A DNA stretch of 38,482 nt from a virus: positions 1-38,482 of the IMG/VR virus record IMGVR_UViG_3300042882_000264; one strand, written 5' to 3'. The notes beneath the pieces were generated by a model. The model was not told the origin of the DNA. It saw only the letters and a program-made list of their open reading frames with translations, and searched no databases. A program made the position numbers and the translations under genes. Positions 1 through 8,123 of this stretch are shown here, piece by piece. Positions within the stretch are counted from its first letter, which is position 1. Each line of letters opens with the position of its first letter.

Positions 1-71
1 GGTTTCTCGATAACATGGAGTTCGCCAACAAGTGGCTTCAGATCGACGTTGATGGCGGGGTTGCGGCGTGA
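1..71 (+). CDS. Head closure/head-tail adaptor, 3' end (copy of 38074-38421)
   Basis: This is the last part of the head-closure gene whose full copy lies at 38074-38421; it ends at the TGA at 69-71. It is incomplete only because the circular genome was linearised here. Its stop overlaps the GTG start of the next gene by four bases. Confidence 0.85.
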   Translation, partial: FLDNMEFANKWLQIDVDGGVAA

Positions 72-132
72 CGGATGTCAAGGTCGAGATCAAGGGGCTG
101 AAAGAGGTCAATGCGGCCTTGCAAGCGTATGG
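1..132. repeat. Left copy of the terminal overlap (circular closure)
   Basis: These 132 bases are repeated at 38351-38482 with one difference (G at 127, A at 38477). The first 126 bases are identical. The repeat lies inside two coding genes (end of the head-closure gene, start of the gp10-like gene) and not near the terminase, so it most likely reflects a circular or circularly permuted genome cut open by assembly and not a physical terminal repeat. Confidence 0.9.
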
Positions 133-616
133 GAAAGACCTTGGCAGATCATTGGAACTTGTATTGAACGCGGCTGCTCAGACTGCCTTGAGAGACGTTC
201 AAAAATCAATAGAAAATTCCCCAAAGAGTGGAACCACTTATTACAGAATCCCAGGTGCTAAATATATGACCATTCGTGCTGGTTCAGCAGATGGTCCACC
301 TGTCGCGTTTATTCCAGGCGGAGGGAAAAGAAATCTTTCGTTAACGCATCGGGCATCGGCTGCTGGAGAGCCGCCAGCTAGTGATACAGGCGCACTTGTT
401 ACGTCAATGTATCTTGAAAATCGTGGCAAATACGGACGAGCAATTGGAAGCCGATTGCCATATGCGTACTACCTTGAGTTTGGAACTCTTAGTGGAAAAT
501 TAAAAAAACGTCCCGCTTGGATACCTGCTGTTGAACGAGCCATGCCAAAACTCTTAAAGCAAGTCGAGATTGCAATCGCCAAGGCCAAGGCACGCGCGGA
601 GAAGACAACAAAATGA
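68..616 (+). CDS. HK97 gp10-like head-tail connector/minor tail protein
   Basis: A 182-residue protein with the layout of the HK97 gp10 family: an N-terminal segment with 'IKGLKEVNAAL', a loop-rich centre, 'PYAYYLEFGT' near residue 131, then 'RPAWIPAVERA' and a basic C-terminal helix. Members act at the head-tail joining stage. The GTG start at 68 overlaps the upstream TGA (GTGA), which indicates translational coupling. From about base 150 the DNA becomes clearly AT-richer than the first 130 bases, which suggests a mosaic exchange inside the gene. Family assignment rests on pattern and position between head closure and tail terminator. Confidence 0.8.
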   Translation: MTDVKVEIKGLKEVNAALQAYGKDLGRSLELVLNAAAQTALRDVQKSIENSPKSGTTYYRIPGAKYMTIRAGSADGPPVAFIPGGGKRNLSLTHRASAAGEPPASDTGALVTSMYLENRGKYGRAIGSRLPYAYYLEFGTLSGKLKKRPAWIPAVERAMPKLLKQVEIAIAKAKARAEKTTK

Positions 617-1095
617 AATCTGATGATCTTCAGACGGCGATTTACAATCGGCTTATTGCTGAAACTCAGTTTGACCTTAACTTTATCACCAATGGCGGAA
701 CTATTGTGGTGGAAGAAAGCTTGATCGAGCTTCTCTCTACTGCCTATGACCCGCTTCCGGCCATTTTCACCGATGTCCCCCAGGCGGCTGACAGCGAGTT
801 GGAATCGGCATTCCCGTTCATCACCATCGGGGCTGACACAATCAATCCTTTCGACAGCAAGGATGATCTTGGCGGATCGGCAATCGTGCAGATCGACGTA
901 TGGGACCGCGCCGCATCCATGCTCGATCTCAAGGCGGTGGTAGATCGCGTTGATGTAAAATTGCGCCGCCAGCCGCTTTCCATTGCTGGCGTCACGCATA
1001 TCACCACCGAACTTGATTCTTGCAATTTCTCGCGCGATCCTGATGGCAAGACCAAGCGCGGCCTCATCTTGTACCGTGTATTGTGGATTGCATAG
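613..1095 (+). CDS. Tail terminator/completion protein (DUF3168-like)
   Basis: A 160-residue protein matching the DUF3168/gp17 tail-completion pattern: N-terminal helix 'LQTAIYNRLIAE', 'PFITIGADT' near residue 70, 'IVQIDVWDR' near 95, and a C-terminal strand with 'SRDPDGKTKRGLILYRVLW'. Proteins of this family cap the tail tube and join it to the head. The start ATG overlaps the upstream TGA (ATGA). Its place before the tail tube gene is the expected one. Confidence 0.82.
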   Translation: MKSDDLQTAIYNRLIAETQFDLNFITNGGTIVVEESLIELLSTAYDPLPAIFTDVPQAADSELESAFPFITIGADTINPFDSKDDLGGSAIVQIDVWDRAASMLDLKAVVDRVDVKLRRQPLSIAGVTHITTELDSCNFSRDPDGKTKRGLILYRVLWIA

Positions 1096-1098
1096 TTT

Positions 1099-1115
1099 CC
1101 GTGATATAATCACGG
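1099..1115. promoter_or_regulatory. Perfect inverted repeat before the tail tube gene
   Basis: CCGTGAT-ATA-ATCACGG is a perfect 7-bp inverted repeat with a 3-base centre, starting four bases after the tail terminator stop and about 20 bases before the tail tube ATG. There is no T-tract, so it is unlikely to be a classic terminator. It may be an mRNA stability hairpin or a protein binding site. Confidence 0.45.
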
Positions 1116-1134
1116 CCAAACAAGAGGGTCTTGC

Positions 1135-1818
1135 ATGGCTATTTCTGGCCGATCAGTTCGCATAAGCCGCAACGGCTCCAACATCGTGGGCGCTCGTGCT
1201 GACAGCGTGACGATCAATAATGAGCCACTCGACATCACGGACAAGGATGATGCTGGTTGGCGCACCATGCTGGGCGATGTTGGCTTTCGCTCCGTCTCTT
1301 GCGAGATAGAAGGCGTGCTGAAGGATACCGTCCTTTTGGCGGATTCCGTAGGCACCGCCACCACGGCGCTTCTCAAGGAGTGCGTTGTCACGATTAGCGG
1401 CATCGGCACCTTGACCGGAGACTTCATGCTCCAGGGTATCCAGATCGGCGCGGAACAAGCTGACGTGGTGACGTTTACCGCGACCCTTGAGAGCGGCGAG
1501 AGCATGACGGCCACCATTGGCCCGTACAACACCGTGCTTCCGGCGATCACCGGCACGCTGGACGAAGGCGATACGCTCACCACCACAAACGGAACATGGC
1601 TGGGCGATGCGACGATCACATTTGCGCGGGCATGGCAGCGCGGTAATGCCGCCGATCCGAACAACCCGTCGTGGGCCAACATCTCTGGCGCAACGGCCTT
1701 GACCTACGTGCTTGCTGCTGCCGATGTCGGGAAATATATCCGATGCCGCGTCACCGCCACCAACGGCGTCGGATCAACCGTCGCCTTCTCCAACATTGTC
1801 GGACCCATTACGACCTAA
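1135..1818 (+). CDS. Major tail tube protein 1, with C-terminal Ig-like domain
   Basis: A 227-residue protein in two parts. Residues 1-125 closely match the next gene product (shared 'GARADS', 'TINNEP', 'KDDAGWR.ML.DVG.RS', 'GEQAD'), a TP901-1-type tail tube fold. Residues from about 128 form an Ig-like domain with 'GTLDEGDTLTTTNGTW', 'ISGATALTYVL', 'DVGKYIRCRVTATN' and a conserved Trp. Ig-like domains on tubes project from the tail surface and often bind sugars weakly (family knowledge). The ATG at 1135 follows an 'AGAGGG' ribosome site. Confidence 0.85.
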   Translation: MAISGRSVRISRNGSNIVGARADSVTINNEPLDITDKDDAGWRTMLGDVGFRSVSCEIEGVLKDTVLLADSVGTATTALLKECVVTISGIGTLTGDFMLQGIQIGAEQADVVTFTATLESGESMTATIGPYNTVLPAITGTLDEGDTLTTTNGTWLGDATITFARAWQRGNAADPNNPSWANISGATALTYVLAAADVGKYIRCRVTATNGVGSTVAFSNIVGPITT

Positions 1819-1833
1819 GAAAGGACTAAAGAC

Positions 1834-2223
1834 ATGGCTGCAATCTCTGGCCGCAAGGTACGCATCAAGCGCGGCTCAACTGCCGTCGCAGGTGCGCGTG
1901 CCGATAGCTTCACGATCAACAACGAGCCGATTGACATCACCGAAAAGGACGATGCCGGTTGGCGCAAGATGCTGGCTGATGTCGGTGTCCGCTCCATCGA
2001 TGCCGAAGTCGAAGGCATCCTTGAGGACACCACCTTCCTGGCGCTGGCAGTCGGCACCGCCTCGGCGCTGCTCGAGGCCTACACCATCGAACTGCTTGGC
2101 CTTGGATCGTTCACCGGCAACTTCTTCCTTGCCAGCTTCGCTGTGACCGGCGAACAGGCAGACGCCACGACCTTCACGGCCTCGATCCAGTCCTCTGGCA
2201 CGATTACGTTCACGGCTTCGTAA
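1834..2223 (+). CDS. Major tail tube protein 2, without Ig domain
   Basis: A 129-residue paralogue of the N-terminal half of the preceding protein, starting 15 bases after it behind a strong 'AAAGGA' site. The two share the same order of motifs along the whole length, so they arose by tandem duplication or by domain gain or loss. The protein ends where the Ig-like domain begins in its partner. Likely it polymerises into the same tube, giving a tail with plain and decorated subunits; which one dominates cannot be read from sequence. Confidence 0.85.
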   Translation: MAAISGRKVRIKRGSTAVAGARADSFTINNEPIDITEKDDAGWRKMLADVGVRSIDAEVEGILEDTTFLALAVGTASALLEAYTIELLGLGSFTGNFFLASFAVTGEQADATTFTASIQSSGTITFTAS

Positions 2224-2225
2224 TC

Positions 2226-2603
2226 ATGGCAATCTTTCGGGAGCTAACAATCAAGTGGAAGGGTGAAGAGTATCGCTTCGTCCCTTCCATGAAGCTAATG
2301 CGATCCATTGAGATGGGCGACATATCCTTCACGGACATCGCCGTTCGCACAAGCCAAGGTCGCCCGCCTGTCAGCCACATCGCTTTCGTTCTTTCTAAGA
2401 TGTTGCAGTCGGCAGGTGCCAAGGTTTCGGACGAACAAGTCTATGAGGAACTTGTAACGGGCGATCAGGAGAGCATCACTTCCTTGATCAGCCTTGTGCT
2501 CACATCGTTCTCTCCGACTGAAGACAAGTCAAAAAATCCAGACGCCCAGACCGAAAGCCAGTCGAAGGCGAGGGCGAAGATCATGGAGAGTATGGAGAAC
2601 TAG
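2226..2603 (+). CDS. Tail assembly chaperone, short form (gpG-like)
   Basis: A 125-residue protein between the tail tube and tape measure genes, the standard place of the lambda gpG-type chaperone. It begins 'MAIFRELTIKWKGEEYRF' and has a helical body ('FVLSKMLQSAGAKVSDEQVYEEL'). Near its 3' end an A-AAA-AAT heptamer sits in the zero frame and the -1 frame is open beyond the zero-frame TAG. The short form should be the main product; a minority would be read into the longer fusion. Confidence 0.8.
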   Translation: MAIFRELTIKWKGEEYRFVPSMKLMRSIEMGDISFTDIAVRTSQGRPPVSHIAFVLSKMLQSAGAKVSDEQVYEELVTGDQESITSLISLVLTSFSPTEDKSKNPDAQTESQSKARAKIMESMEN

Positions 2604-2794
2604 ACTGGAACGGAATGTATTTATGGGCGAGGGAATGGGGAATACAGCCTAGCGAGTTCTGGGAGATGACCATTCCCGAGTGGTGGTTAGAATACGAGTT
2701 GAAGAAGCCGAAAGAGCCAGGCGAAACATACGCCGGGAAACTGACTAGGGCCGATGTAGAGGAATTAAAGGAACTGTTACATGGCTCAAACTAG
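2226..2794 (+). CDS. Tail assembly chaperone, -1 frameshift fusion (gpG-T-like)
   Basis: If ribosomes slip -1 at 2531-2537, the product is about 189 residues: the first 104 of the short form plus about 85 from the -1 frame, ending at the TAG at 2792-2794. The -1 frame extension contains 'WNGMYLWAREWGI', 'PSEFWEMTIPEWW' and a basic-acidic tail, which resembles the T-type chaperone domain (W..W....P..FW.MT..E). The extension overlaps the tape measure start by 14 bases. It has no convincing independent start, which supports frameshifting. Confidence 0.75.
2531..2537 (+). promoter_or_regulatory. Programmed -1 ribosomal frameshift site A-AAA-AAT
   Basis: The heptamer fits the canonical X-XXY-YYZ rule in the correct register: zero-frame codons AAA (2532-2534) and AAT (2535-2537), preceded by A. 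After slippage both tRNAs re-pair with AAA. It lies 64 bases before the zero-frame stop and the -1 frame stays open to 2794. Confidence 0.75.
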
Positions 2795-4925
2795 CGGAAT
2801 TGAAATTGCCATAAGTGGCAATACCACCGGCCTTGATCGAGCACTGGGCAAGGCTGAAAGTTCACTAAGCAGGTTTGCGAAGGGCGCTGCGGCTGGGATC
2901 GCCGGGGCACTTTCCGCTGGTGTGTTTGTCGCGGCTGGGAAGGCGGCAATTGATTTCGCCGATGCCGTGGGCAAATCTGCCCAAAAAGTTGGCTCTACAA
3001 CCAAAGCTTTGTCTGAACTTTCTTATGCGGCGAAACTTTCCGATCTGACATTCACCGATCTTGAAACAGGAATGAGATTCCTGTCCAAGAGCATGGTCAC
3101 GAATGCTGATCTGTTCAATCAACTCGGCGTAGCCATCCAGAATTCTGATGGCTCACTGCGTAGCACGGACCAAGTTCTCATGGACTTGGCGGACCGCTTT
3201 GCGTCAATCCCAGATGGCGCACAAAAGACAGCCCTAGCAATGGAATTGCTGGGACGTTCCGGTGCATCAATGATCCCGATGCTCAACGCCGGATCGGCTG
3301 GCCTTGAGCAAATGAGGCAGCGGGCAATCGATCTTGGGATTTCCATTTCGGAAGACACTGCCAAAAGGGCGGAACAGTTCAACGATACGATCAGCGATCT
3401 TGGAGCTGTAGGCCAAGGGGCAATGATCAAGCTGGCCTCTGCCACGCTTCCTCTAGCACAAGCATTCTTGAACGTATCGGTTGCCGGTGCTGAGGCAATG
3501 GTGAAGCTCGGCGGTACAATTCAAGAGATTGCGCCTTATGCAGCGATTGCTGTTGCTGCAATCGCAGGGTTCTATGCTCCCGCCGTTCTGACCGGATTGG
3601 CAACTACGGCAGGTGGACTGATTGCTATATCCAATGCCATCAAGTCAATCACGCTTGCAATGCTTGCAAATCCGATTGGACTTATAGTCGGTGCGTTGGC
3701 AGGTGCTTCTGTAGCAGCTTTTGTGTTCCGCGATGACATCAAGTCAGCGATTGGCGTTGATGTGGTTGGCATTATAAAAGATTCGGTTAACTTCATCATA
3801 AGATCGTTCGTAAACTTTGGAGCATACCTAGAAAATCTAGGAAACATGGTTGCATCTTCTCTTGTAGGTGTAGTTAACTCTACATTCCGCGCAATCAACA
3901 CAATGGTTAATGGAGCGATCAAATCTCTGAACACAGTAGTCGATTTGGCGAATAGCCTTTCTGATTATACAGGGATGAAATTTGAGCCATTTGATCCTGT
4001 CTCAATATCTGAATATGAAAACAAGTTCGCAGACAATATAAAAAGCATCAATGAACTGATGGCTGATATGGGAGCACGAGCTGGGACTGATTATGTAGGC
4101 TCGTTCTCAACAGCAGTCGGCAATGCCATGCCGAAAATCAAGGAAACTCTTTTCGGCACAGATAGCGGCGGCGGTGGCGCTAACATAAAAACCGAAGAGG
4201 ATAACAAAAACAAGGATATAGTCCCTGGCGTTGCACCATCGCAAGAGGTGGACGCATTCTATATGGCTAGGCTTGAATCGATCCGCGAAGGCTTTAAGTC
4301 TGAGCGGGAAATTCTTGAAGCCGAATATGCCGCAGATATGGAATTGCTTCGCGGGCATTTGACCGGCAAGGATGAACTCGATGCAGAGTTCAAAGAACTA
4401 ATGCGGCAGCGTGCGGAGCAACATTCTGCCGATCTACACAACATTCGATTGATGCAGGTCAAAGATGACCTTACAAGTGTTCAAGATGGTTTTGCATCAC
4501 TTCAAGCGGCAGCTCAAGCGGGCGGGAAAAAATTTCTTAAAGTATCCAAAGCCATGGGGGCAGCACAGGCCATTGTTTCCACAATTGTAGCAGCCGTTGA
4601 CGCAATGAAGGTTGGCCTTACTCCTGCTGACAAGTTTGCTGCTTATGCTCTTGTCTTTGCCAAGGGCATGAGTGCCGTGGCGGCTATCAAGGGCGTCTCC
4701 GAAGGCGGCGGCGGTGGTGGAGGCGGTGGTGGTGGAGGCGGTGGCCGTCGAGGCGGCGGTGGTGGTGCATCCGCAGCCCCGGCAGCGGCATCGCCAACGA
4801 CCACGTTCCAGTTTACAATGATGAATGATCCGATGGGCTTTGGTGAGAAGTTCGCTAGGCAGTTCATCGATCAGCTTAACAGCACGCAGCGCAACGGCGG
4901 CACAATTCGCGGAGTGATAGCCTGA
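2781..4925 (+). CDS. Tail tape measure protein
   Basis: At 714 residues this is the second longest protein. It has an N-terminal tape-measure region ('IAISGNTTGLDRALGKAE', residues 8-25), a helical segment with 'TKALSELSYAAKLSDL', hydrophobic membrane-like stretches around residues 250-315, and a coiled C-terminal part. Near residues 642-662 lies a run of glycines broken by 'RR', then an Ala/Pro linker. At about 0.15 nm per residue, a tail of roughly 105 nm is implied. The middle (about 3750-4250) is AT-richer than its flanks, a sign of mosaic exchange. Confidence 0.9.
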   Translation: MAQTSGIEIAISGNTTGLDRALGKAESSLSRFAKGAAAGIAGALSAGVFVAAGKAAIDFADAVGKSAQKVGSTTKALSELSYAAKLSDLTFTDLETGMRFLSKSMVTNADLFNQLGVAIQNSDGSLRSTDQVLMDLADRFASIPDGAQKTALAMELLGRSGASMIPMLNAGSAGLEQMRQRAIDLGISISEDTAKRAEQFNDTISDLGAVGQGAMIKLASATLPLAQAFLNVSVAGAEAMVKLGGTIQEIAPYAAIAVAAIAGFYAPAVLTGLATTAGGLIAISNAIKSITLAMLANPIGLIVGALAGASVAAFVFRDDIKSAIGVDVVGIIKDSVNFIIRSFVNFGAYLENLGNMVASSLVGVVNSTFRAINTMVNGAIKSLNTVVDLANSLSDYTGMKFEPFDPVSISEYENKFADNIKSINELMADMGARAGTDYVGSFSTAVGNAMPKIKETLFGTDSGGGGANIKTEEDNKNKDIVPGVAPSQEVDAFYMARLESIREGFKSEREILEAEYAADMELLRGHLTGKDELDAEFKELMRQRAEQHSADLHNIRLMQVKDDLTSVQDGFASLQAAAQAGGKKFLKVSKAMGAAQAIVSTIVAAVDAMKVGLTPADKFAAYALVFAKGMSAVAAIKGVSEGGGGGGGGGGGGGGRRGGGGGASAAPAAASPTTTFQFTMMNDPMGFGEKFARQFIDQLNSTQRNGGTIRGVIA

Positions 4926-5545
4926 TGGCCGACATCAAGATCAGCGCACTATCAGCACTGACCGGGGCCAACACGGCCACCGATGATCTCTATGTGGTGG
5001 TGGACACAAGTGTCCCAGAGACCAAGAAGCAGACGCGCGCGGAGTTGTTTCAGAATGTTCCTGCGGCATCGTTTGCAGGGGCCAATGTCTTCAATGATGC
5101 TGGCGCTGACGTAGACCAACGCATTGAGGGCGACACCGATGCCAACCTTGTCTTCGTAGACGCATCCACGGATCGCGTTGGCATCGGCACGGCAACGCCA
5201 ACGGCGAAGCTGCAGGTGAACGGATCGTTTGCCCTTGCTGCTCCAGTGACTGTCACCACAGATTACACGGTCGCGGATGGTGTGACATTCATCATCTCTA
5301 ATCGTGGCTCATCCAACACAATCACACTTCCTGCTGCTGCCACAAACACAGGGCGTATTCTAATCATCACCAATGTCGGTGGCGCTTTTGCAGTTAGCTC
5401 CGCATCAACAAATGTTGTGCCGCGCGGTGGTGTATCAGCCGGATCAGCAATCATTCCGGCAACTGGTGGTGATGGCGCATGGGTAATGCTTGTCTGTGAT
5501 GGTACAAATTGGATTATTGCTGCCGGGGCATTGGGAACATCATGA
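4925..5545 (+). CDS. Putative tail fibre/tail tip protein
   Basis: A 206-residue protein starting on the last base of the tape measure stop (TGATG). The N-terminus 'ADIKISALSALTGANTATDDLYVVVDTS' and the central 'RVGIGTATPTAKLQVNGS' are patterns typical of phage structural and tail fibre proteins. The C-terminal half ('SNTITLPAAATNTGRILIITN') looks like beta-structure. Function as a tip or fibre component is inferred from motif and position; no enzymatic motif is visible. Confidence 0.6.
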   Translation: MADIKISALSALTGANTATDDLYVVVDTSVPETKKQTRAELFQNVPAASFAGANVFNDAGADVDQRIEGDTDANLVFVDASTDRVGIGTATPTAKLQVNGSFALAAPVTVTTDYTVADGVTFIISNRGSSNTITLPAAATNTGRILIITNVGGAFAVSSASTNVVPRGGVSAGSAIIPATGGDGAWVMLVCDGTNWIIAAGALGTS

Positions 5546-6324
5546 CCATAAGCACAGCCGGATATACCGTCTCCACCAATGAACCGCTAAACCATGCCCG
5601 CATCTTGTGGGACATGATGACCGGCACTGTCTCTGGAGATGGAACCAATCCGGCTTATGCTGCCAATGACTACACATCGCAGCGGTGGGAGCTTGCACCA
5701 GGCTCGAATAACTGGACGCTTGTGGCAGCGGCAAACGTATCTATCGATTGCGTCTTCATTGCAGCGCACAACCTATCTGGCAAGATAGTCACGATTTCCA
5801 CGGCGGCAACAGTCGGCGGTGGTCACACCACTCGTGCGACGATCTCGCCAACTGACAACTCGACCATCGCGGTGTTCTTCAATAACGCTGGGGCGCTCTA
5901 CACTGTTCGAGAAGTGCGGGTGAACGTAAACGATGGCACGGACATCGCAGTCGGCATCATCCGCGCGGGCGCTGCATTGCAAATGCCTATTCCGATCTAC
6001 GGAGGGCATAGGCCGCTGAACCTCAACCGCGTCACCGAAGCACAGCAACAGTTCTCCGAGACCGGCCAATGGCTTGGGCGCATCATCAAGAGGCGCGCTG
6101 TCACCACATCTTACGATTGGGAATATCTGACAACGGCTTGGTACGATACCTACTTCGAGCCGTTCGCAAAGACGCTGCCATTGCAGCCATTCTTCATCGC
6201 TGGCAATCCATCGAAGATCACAACCGATGTCGGCTTCGTCTGGACCGACCGAGACGTTGAACCGGTGAACATGGGCATCAAGGCTTATCGCTCTGTCAGT
6301 CTCGGCGTCACGGGATATTACTAA
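5542..6324 (+). CDS. Putative distal tail protein
   Basis: A 260-residue protein in the position of the distal tail gene, between tape measure and tail hub. An upstream in-frame TTG at 5509 exists, but the ATG at 5542 overlaps the previous TGA (ATGA) and is the better start. It is rich in Thr, Ala and beta-strand patterns. The C-terminal half ('RIIKRRAVTTSYDWEYLTTAWYDTYFEPF') is aromatic-rich. I do not recognise a named domain; the role is inferred from order. Confidence 0.55.
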   Translation: MTISTAGYTVSTNEPLNHARILWDMMTGTVSGDGTNPAYAANDYTSQRWELAPGSNNWTLVAAANVSIDCVFIAAHNLSGKIVTISTAATVGGGHTTRATISPTDNSTIAVFFNNAGALYTVREVRVNVNDGTDIAVGIIRAGAALQMPIPIYGGHRPLNLNRVTEAQQQFSETGQWLGRIIKRRAVTTSYDWEYLTTAWYDTYFEPFAKTLPLQPFFIAGNPSKITTDVGFVWTDRDVEPVNMGIKAYRSVSLGVTGYY

Positions 6325-8123
6325 TGACTTTTGCAGCGCGTCCCGTCGAGATTGTCGAGATCATCCAGCCGCTCTGCTCCCGCACGTTCGGCGTCTCGCC
6401 TTGCAATGCAACGGGCGATGCTTGCTGGAACACGGACCGCACCTGCAAGTTCCTATCGGCTCTTGATCTGAGCAAGTCACTGACGCTGCGGTTTGTCAAC
6501 GATGACGTTTACGAGTGGCAAGATAACAACACCAATCTGCTGACCGAGAATGGCAACACGCTCGTCACCGAATCGGGCGATCCGTTCCTGATTGATTACA
6601 TCTACCAGCCCGCACTTGCTATCCCGGCGATGCAAAACTATCAGACGGCTCCGACCGTCCTAAACGTGGCCTCTGGATCGCGCAATAAAAGCCCGCTAGG
6701 CTATCGCGCAGTGAGCAATGTCCGCATCAAGGACTTCCCTTGGAATGACGTAGGCACCGATCCCTACGTTTCCACGAGGGCTTATGATCCGGATCAGATC
6801 GGCAGTTTCTGGAGCAAGTGGCTTGCCCGTAATCCGTATCACATCGGATACACGCTCAACATTTACGAGGGACTGATTGGCCAGCCGCTTTCGGCCATGA
6901 CGCAGCGGGAGTATGTGATCGAGAAGATAGACGCTGGTCGCAATGGCGTTTCGATCACTGCCAAGGACATCCTGCGAAAGATCACGGATACCAACCTGAC
7001 GGCACCGTATCTGAGCCGTGGCGAACTGGCCTCGAACATCACCAACGTGGCAACGGCCATGACCGTGGCTGGCGCAACCTTGAGCGACTATCCTGCGGCT
7101 GGCTATGTCAGGATCAACAGCGAGGTGATCCAATATGCCCAGCGTTATGAAACGACCGGCGGCAACATCTATTTCGATGGGCTGACACGAGGCTTGGCTG
7201 GAACAACGGCAGCGGCTCAAAGTCAGAACGACCGTGTGCAGCGCGTGCTTTATTACAACGCTACGCCATTCCACGAAATCCTCTATGACCTTCTTGTCAA
7301 TTGGGGCGGCATCCCTGCGAAATACATCAACTTCACGGATTGGGCGACGGCAAAGACCACATATCGACCAGACTACAATTTCACGGCATGGATCACCGAT
7401 CCTGACAAGATCGAAGAACTTCTAGCCGAGGTGTGCCTCCAGGCCGTCTCGAATCTATGGTGGGATGAGCGCGTCCAGAAGATTCTCATGGAGCCGGTGA
7501 GGCCGCAGCCGTCTCCTACGCTTTTGACTGATGACGATGCGATTGTTGCTGGCAGCTTCTCAATCGAAGAGAAGCCGGAAGAGCGCGCTTCTCAGACGCA
7601 TGTCTACTACTTGCAACGCACGCCAATTCCAAGCGTGACAGAGAAGAGCAACTATTCCCGCGTCTCGGTCTACATCGATGTTTTGAAACAAGTGCAGTAC
7701 GGCGGCGAACCGCAGATCAGGGAATTGTTCTGCCGGTTCATTAGCACACAGGCAATCGCTAACTCATTGGCACAGACCTATCTTGACCGCTTCTCGGATG
7801 TCCGCAAGGAAATCACCTTTGATCTATCGGCCAAGGATGCCGCGAATATCTGGACCGGATCGGTTGTCCAGATACGGCATTATTTGGATGTCGATTTCAC
7901 AGGTGCGCCGCGCGATGGCGAGTGGCTTATCACCTCGGCAGAGGTAGCCCGCAACGGCCTGACATACCGCTTTACAGCGGAAGACAATGAGAAGGGCGGC
8001 GTTCTCTGGACATGGTTGGATGACAGTGGCGACGATGCCAATGGCGTTGCCCAGCCGTGGCGTTGGCTTGATGATAGTGGTAATGATGGAAGCGGGACTC
8101 CTCAACCGTACAGGTGGCTTTGA
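6324..8123 (+). CDS. Tail hub/central tail tip protein with N-terminal Cys cluster
   Basis: A 599-residue protein. Cys18, Cys27, Cys34 and Cys41 lie in 'CSRTFGVSPCNATGDACWNTDRTC', resembling the Cys-rich region of lambda gpL and gene transfer agent hub proteins that hold an iron-sulfur cluster (family knowledge). The remainder has hub-like beta patterns ('YVIEKIDAGRNGVSITAKDILRK', 'GYVRINSEVIQYA'). The C-terminus has a short tandem repeat around 'WLDDSG.D..G..QPWRWLDDSG'. It probably organises the tail tip and combines hub functions that other phages split among several genes. Confidence 0.7.
   Translation: MTFAARPVEIVEIIQPLCSRTFGVSPCNATGDACWNTDRTCKFLSALDLSKSLTLRFVNDDVYEWQDNNTNLLTENGNTLVTESGDPFLIDYIYQPALAIPAMQNYQTAPTVLNVASGSRNKSPLGYRAVSNVRIKDFPWNDVGTDPYVSTRAYDPDQIGSFWSKWLARNPYHIGYTLNIYEGLIGQPLSAMTQREYVIEKIDAGRNGVSITAKDILRKITDTNLTAPYLSRGELASNITNVATAMTVAGATLSDYPAAGYVRINSEVIQYAQRYETTGGNIYFDGLTRGLAGTTAAAQSQNDRVQRVLYYNATPFHEILYDLLVNWGGIPAKYINFTDWATAKTTYRPDYNFTAWITDPDKIEELLAEVCLQAVSNLWWDERVQKILMEPVRPQPSPTLLTDDDAIVAGSFSIEEKPEERASQTHVYYLQRTPIPSVTEKSNYSRVSVYIDVLKQVQYGGEPQIRELFCRFISTQAIANSLAQTYLDRFSDVRKEITFDLSAKDAANIWTGSVVQIRHYLDVDFTGAPRDGEWLITSAEVARNGLTYRFTAEDNEKGGVLWTWLDDSGDDANGVAQPWRWLDDSGNDGSGTPQPYRWL

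Noticed and set aside
469-1119. 216-residue open frame on the minus strand
   Set aside because: It runs opposite the well-supported tail terminator and gp10-like genes and has no recognisable domain or operon context.
4643-4867. Proline-run protein on the minus strand
   Set aside because: It is the complement of the glycine run of the tape measure protein.
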